Source: Opisthocomus hoazin (lineage: Eukaryota > Chordata > Aves > Opisthocomiformes > Opisthocomidae). From it: a stretch of 64,000 bases of DNA. Position numbers and translations under genes: made by a program. The notes under the pieces are model-generated. The model was given only the letters and a program-made list of their open reading frames with translations, did no database searches and was not told the DNA's origin. The DNA is taken from assembly GCF_030867145.1 (NCBI RefSeq), contig NC_134429.1, positions 21,127,115-21,191,114 of the forward strand, read 5' to 3'. Shown piece after piece: positions 59,501 to 64,000 of the stretch (positions are counted from its first letter, which is position 1; each line of letters starts with the position of its first letter).

Positions 59501-62500
59501 GGTGTTTACTTGGCAAATCCTTTCCAAAGCACTCTGCAAATGCTAACTGATGAATTCAGGGCACCTGATTTGCCCAAAGCTTCCCAGCCTTCCAAAGCCC
59601 TTGATTCCTTTGAGCAGCATTGATTTTTAAAGCGTTTCACGGAACGCAAGAAATCTCTCCCAGCACAGAACGTCCCACAGAGACCACATCGTTCCCGCTG
59701 CTCCGGGAATCCGATTACACGGGCTGAGGCAACTTAGCCTTGCCGTTAAACAGCAAAACAAGGGCTTGCAGAAGCCTTTTCCTGACTTCATTTAGCAGCT
59801 GCTTCAGCTGCAGGCACGCAAACAAGTGTCCTCTGCCCGGCGCTTTCTCCCTTTTCGTATCGCTTTGCTACGGGGATTCTGGGTTAATTCGCACCAAACT
59901 GAGCAGCCGCTTTCCTTGCATTCCCCGTTGGGCGGCTGCACGGCCCGGGGGGGCTCGGCTCAGCCCGGGGGGGTCCCCTCGGCCCTGCCGCCCGATGTTG
60001 GGGGCCAGTGCGAGCCCGGCGGTGCAGGGGGGGCTGTGGCCTGGCACCCCCTCACCGAGCCTTCCTGCCTGGCTTTCGGCTGGCCTTTTGCTGGGGAGCC
60101 CCCGCAGCACCCAGCCGGTGCAGAGCTCGGGGGCCAGCAGCTTCCCCCCGCTCCCGGCATCGCCTCCCTGCCCGGCTCCCGGTGGGACAGGCCGGGGACA
60201 TCGCAGCCAGTGAGGGTGAACTCCGTCCAAAATCTGAGCCCAGAGCACGCTCAGCATTATTCGCCTAACTGGATTAAAAAAAATATGAAAAAAAAAGCGC
60301 TCTTCCCCTGTCCTAAGCGCCAGCAAACATCAGGCTTGCCCAGCCCTAGCTTGGTTTCCTACCAGTGGCAGGTAACAGTTTGGTAAATGTACATTATTTA
60401 GCATTGTTTCTTTGGGGAGATTGAAGATGCTTTGAATAAATGCAACTCCCTTCCATACACACGCTGACAGTGATAGAAGAGGCTGTTTTACAGAAGGCTC
60501 ATTAAAAATAAAACCACAGTGTTGATTTCAGCAGCTTAAATTACTTGAGCCAGTGTAATGGGATAAATATTTGATGGTGAAGTTTATTAAATTTCTACCA
60601 CTATTATATTGCTGCTAAAAATATAAAGGATTCTTTAAAGCCTTGCTTGGTGGTCTCCGAAGGGAGATGACTGGAAACCTGCCTCAACACCCACCTGCAG
60701 AGACTACTTTTGGGAGGGAATGAATTATCTTCCCTCTGTTGTCTGCAGGTGACAGCAAACTCTCCGTCCCCCATCAGAACCAGCCAGTCCCTGCTAGCAA
60801 AGCGACAAGAGTGCGGGCCGAGTCTGCAGCTGCTGGGAAAGCGTGCGGCTCCGGTGGTGGGGGATACCCCCCAAGGATTGTTCTGCTTTCTGACTGCTCC
60901 CAAGCACGGGATAATCCTCCGGAGCAACGCAGGGAAGCGGGGAAGCATCCCGCAGGAGGGTGACTTGAGGGGGGCCGCTCTCAGACGCTCATCAGCCCTG
61001 AAGTCTTTCTACCGCTCCGCGTCTGCAGACTCTCAGGACCGCGTTGGTCTCCTCTCCCCAGCTCCCTCGCTTTGTGGCACTCTGCCTGCACCCAGGAGCG
61101 GAGCAGAAGCGTCGCAGGACGCTGTGTGACGGGGAGCCACCCGAGCTGCATGCAGCCCTCCCTCGCCCGGGACACGGGGCTTTCGCTCCCTCAGAGCTGG
61201 TGCCATGGTGCAGCGGGGCAGCCCGGGGAGCTCCACAAGCCCTCACCCCGCAGAAATCCCTGCCTGCGCTGAGCCTCAGTGAGCAGTACAGATAGGGAAA
61301 TATAAAGAGAGAGTGAAAAGAGAAGGTTGCCAGGGTATTTTAAATTCTGATTTTACAGAGTTTTACCCGATTTTGTCACATTAGCGCGTCCCTTTGAACC
61401 CAACTTGAGATGAGACGCACTTACCCTTCAGCAGAGGTGTGGCCCACGTGACTGTCAAAGCCCCATCTCAAAGTGTTGCTCTGTGAATCAATAGCACATC
61501 TCGTGTCAGAGCGCAGTGGCAAGTTTTGCAGTCCTGAGTCTATAAATATTTCCATTTGCCTTTGAAATGATTGCTACGCGGTGGCGCTCCCCCCCGTCGT
61601 ATAATTAACTCTTGCTCATTTTCTGTCACTTATCTTGTGAGAATTGAATATATAAAGTTTATAAAGCCTCAACATTGTAATTCTTGGCTCCTAAGAATCA
61701 CCAGTTGCTGTGCAGATGAATGATACCCCCAAGGACAGAGCTGGCCCAAGCAGAGGTGCAGTCCCCACTGGTGATCACCAATCTGAGATGGAGAAGGTGG
61801 CTGACAGCACCTTCTTAGCAGAGCAAAAAGCCACCAGCATTTACCTCGAGGCATCTTGTCCCCGGTGTCTTACAGGAGCGTGAGTTTAAGCCACTCCAGG
61901 AATGTCATCACAGTTCAATAGCTCCCCAAATTAAAAAAAGGATAGTTACAGCTGAAACAGCCGAAAGCAGGACCATGGAACAGACTGCTGAGATCAGTCT
62001 CTTATCAAGTCTCACAAACTCCTTCCAGAAAAGCAGCCAGCTTCATCCAAAAAGCACTTAGATTTTTTTTTTTTCTACCCTCCATTACCGATGCCAGAGG
62101 TTACGTGTAAAGAGCTGTAACTGTACCTCCGAGAGGACCTTCTACCAGCGGGGATCCTCAGACAGCATCTATCTCAAAAGAGCAGGAAAAAACAATCAGA
62201 GGAGACATGTTCTGTTCATGCAACAGCAAGCAATATTGTACCATTGGCAGGATTCATGCTAAGACAACTGCTCCAGTGTCTTGGAGTGCTGTGCGTTTGC
62301 ACATTCGTTCCAACTGGGGACTTCAGTGCAACAGGAGCAATTCCGTTATCAGCCCTACGAGGCTCCAGTAATGAAGCCAGACCTTCATTCCAATCTGCTC
62401 AAGTGTTTTCTACATGCAGGTATGCCTCTGTCAAGAAAGCACTGGTGGATCTCCTGCGTACTGCCTCGTTTGCAGCGGTTTTCCGGGAGTAACTCTGTCT

Positions 62501-62807
62501 CTTACACCATGCCACAGCACTGAAGTCATCCTCCACCTCTTCCCAGGGTCGCTGCATGCCTTGCCATCCACGCTGCTTGCGTGCTGTAAAGACAGACACC
62601 GTCCCGGTGCGCAGTGGCTGCACTTCAGACGGAGACAGATTAGTCATGTAAGCGGACAAAGACTTCAGCTGGGGACTCCTTCACAAGCAGTGAGTTTCTA
62701 GGGCTCTTTTCTGCTTGCACTGATAGTGCTTAATACTTGAACAGAGTCAGAATTAAATAAAACCTGGAAGAAGGCTTAGAGCTTAAAAGCATTCTGCTAA
62801 CACAAAC
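56570..62807. other. Gene-poor flank beyond C1orf174
   Basis: No exon, RNA gene or repeat family that I can support. Short open frames occur in the GC-rich patches at 57650-58030, 59900-60230 and 60700-61270, but they lack splice context or similarity to anything I recognise. In human the interval beyond C1orf174 is also a long gene-poor stretch. Confidence 0.6.
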
Positions 62808-63355
62808 AGAATCACAGAATCACAGAATAGTAGGGTTTGGAAGGGACCTCTGTGGGTCATCTAGTCCAACCCCCCTGCCAAAGCAGGGTCACCTACAGTA
62901 GGCTGCACAGGATCTTGTCCAGGTGGGTCTGGAATATCTCCAGAGAAAGAGACTCCACAACCTCCCTGGGCAGCCTGGGCCAGGGCTCCATCACCCTCAG
63001 AGGGAAGAAGTTCTTCCTCATGTTCAGACGGAACTTCCTGTGCCTCAGTTTGTGCCCATTGCCCCTTGTCCTGTCACTGGGCACCACTGAAAAGAGCTTG
63101 GCCCCATCCTCCTGACACCCACCCTTCAGATATTTGTAGGCATTTATAAGGTCCCCTCGCAGCCTTCTCTTCTCCAGGCTGAACAAGCCCAGTTCCCTCA
63201 ACCTCTCCTCGTAGTGGAGATGCTCCAGTCCCCTCACCATCCTTGTAGCCCTCCGCTGGACTCTCTCCAGTAGCTCTTCATCCTTCTTGAACTGGGGAGC
63301 CCAGAACTGGACACAGTACTCCAGATGAGGCCTCACCAGGGCAGTGTAGCAACGC
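62808..63355 (-). mobile_element. CR1 LINE 3' fragment (longest copy in window)
   Basis: The left end carries CAGAATCACAGAATCACAGAAT. The minus-strand frame from 63336 reads [20 protein letters not shown], then [12 protein letters not shown] and the RT tail through [13 protein letters not shown]. The motif [10 protein letters not shown] is the conserved region just after the RT catalytic core. About 550 bp, 5'-truncated after the complement of CTACACTGCCCTGGTG. Confidence 0.95.
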
Positions 63356-64000
63356 TGTCATCCGCCTAGAAACTCAGCTGCAGCACCTTTCCGTCGCTCC
63401 CCTCGCCTCGCTCCGTGCCCGGGGCGGGTGCGTGGCAGCGCAGACTGCTCTCCGGCCTCGGGCACTGGCTGACCACGCTGTGCCCAGCGCCCGGCCGCGA
63501 GCCGGGCCGTGGCCAGGCTGAGCATCTAGAGCCAGGCAGCGCAGCGCTCGGATGGCTCTGCTCCGGGGATGCCGGCAGGAGCCGGAGCTGCCTGGCACAC
63601 GGCCGAGACGCATGGTTTGAGGGGCGGCCGTGGCAATTCCAGTCCTCTCTGACTCCAGTGAGAGTCTGTGCATTACAGTTTCTTCTTACCGTGTGTCTTG
63701 GGTCTTCTTCACTCAATAGCCCTTGCTGGTTATCCTTTGCAGCTAAAAATACCTGCTCCTCAGGGGTCCGTGGAGCGGCCAGAAGCTGTGGCGGGCATAC
63801 CGGGAATGTTATTTCGACACTTTGATTTGATGTGAGGGTACACTAATAGAAAGCCACCAATGAGACTAAATCTATATATTCCTTGCTGTCACTGCAACTA
63901 GAAAGGCAAGCCGGCAGTGCTCTCTCTCTTTGGGGAACGTGAGCTTGTTTGGACAAAGGTTTCCCCACGGGGAGCACACTCGCAGGAACAAAGAAATAGG
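63356..64000. other. Flank after the last CR1 copy
   Basis: Apart from the candidate minus-strand exon at 63690-63785, I see nothing assignable. 63400-63600 is GC-rich. Confidence 0.5.
63690..63785 (-). CDS. Candidate single exon of an unidentified gene
   Basis: On the minus strand a 96-bp segment is bounded by a CCACAG acceptor (63786-63791) and a GTAAGAAG donor (63682-63689). It is open in phase 0 throughout (32 codons), starting LLAAPRTPEEQVFLAAKDNQ and ending LLSEEDPRHT. The composition is plausible for protein. I do not recognise the family and see no partner exons. The acceptor lacks a long pyrimidine tract, so it may be chance. Confidence 0.3.

Overview
The window is vertebrate nuclear DNA, most likely from a bird and probably from a GC-rich microchromosome. 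It holds spliced genes with GT-AG introns and CpG-island promoters. Its only clear interspersed repeats are CR1-type LINE 3' ends, each with the typical direct repeat of the ATTCTGTG type at one end. Gene order and orientation match human 1p36.32: TP73 (+), a coiled-coil exon where human has CCDC27, LRRC47 (-), CEP104 (-), DFFB (+), C1orf174 (-). All gene models below were built by hand from splice sites, reading phase and remembered protein similarity. No alignment was run.

Layout: 1-9423 is non-coding as far as I can tell (5' part or intron of TP73) and holds CpG-rich patches and one CR1 copy. 9424-15702 carries ten TP73 coding exons, from inside the DNA-binding domain to the stop of the long alpha-type form; the 3'UTR runs to about 17.6 kb. 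18.0-20.5 kb holds two CR1 fragments and an isolated coiled-coil exon. LRRC47 (582 aa, 7 coding exons) occupies 27646 to 21629 on the minus strand. Its start is preceded by a 4 x 30 bp GC-box/GGAA array and then by a 13-unit minisatellite of about 50 bp units. That minisatellite lies between the LRRC47 promoter and the probable CEP104 poly(A) site. CEP104 (951 aa, 21 coding exons) runs from 47645 to 32091. CEP104 and DFFB are head to head, with start codons about 0.9 kb apart across a CpG island carrying two perfect NRF1 palindromes. DFFB (334 aa, 7 exons) runs 48539-51303. The C1orf174 homologue lies on the minus strand from about 56.3 to 54.2 kb. 56.5-64 kb is mostly empty apart from a CR1 copy and one candidate exon at 63.7 kb.

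The genes do not form a pathway. TP73 (p53-family transcription factor) and DFFB (caspase-activated DNase) both act in cell death. TP73 is also known to drive multiciliated-cell differentiation, and CEP104 is a ciliary-tip microtubule protein. LRRC47 and C1orf174 are poorly characterised. I found no new biological system. The more unusual signals are the LRRC47 upstream repeat arrays, a frame-broken coding-like stretch in the LRRC47 3'UTR, paired Pumilio sites in the TP73 3'UTR, a homeobox-type palindrome in a TP73 intron, and several unassigned exon-like segments.
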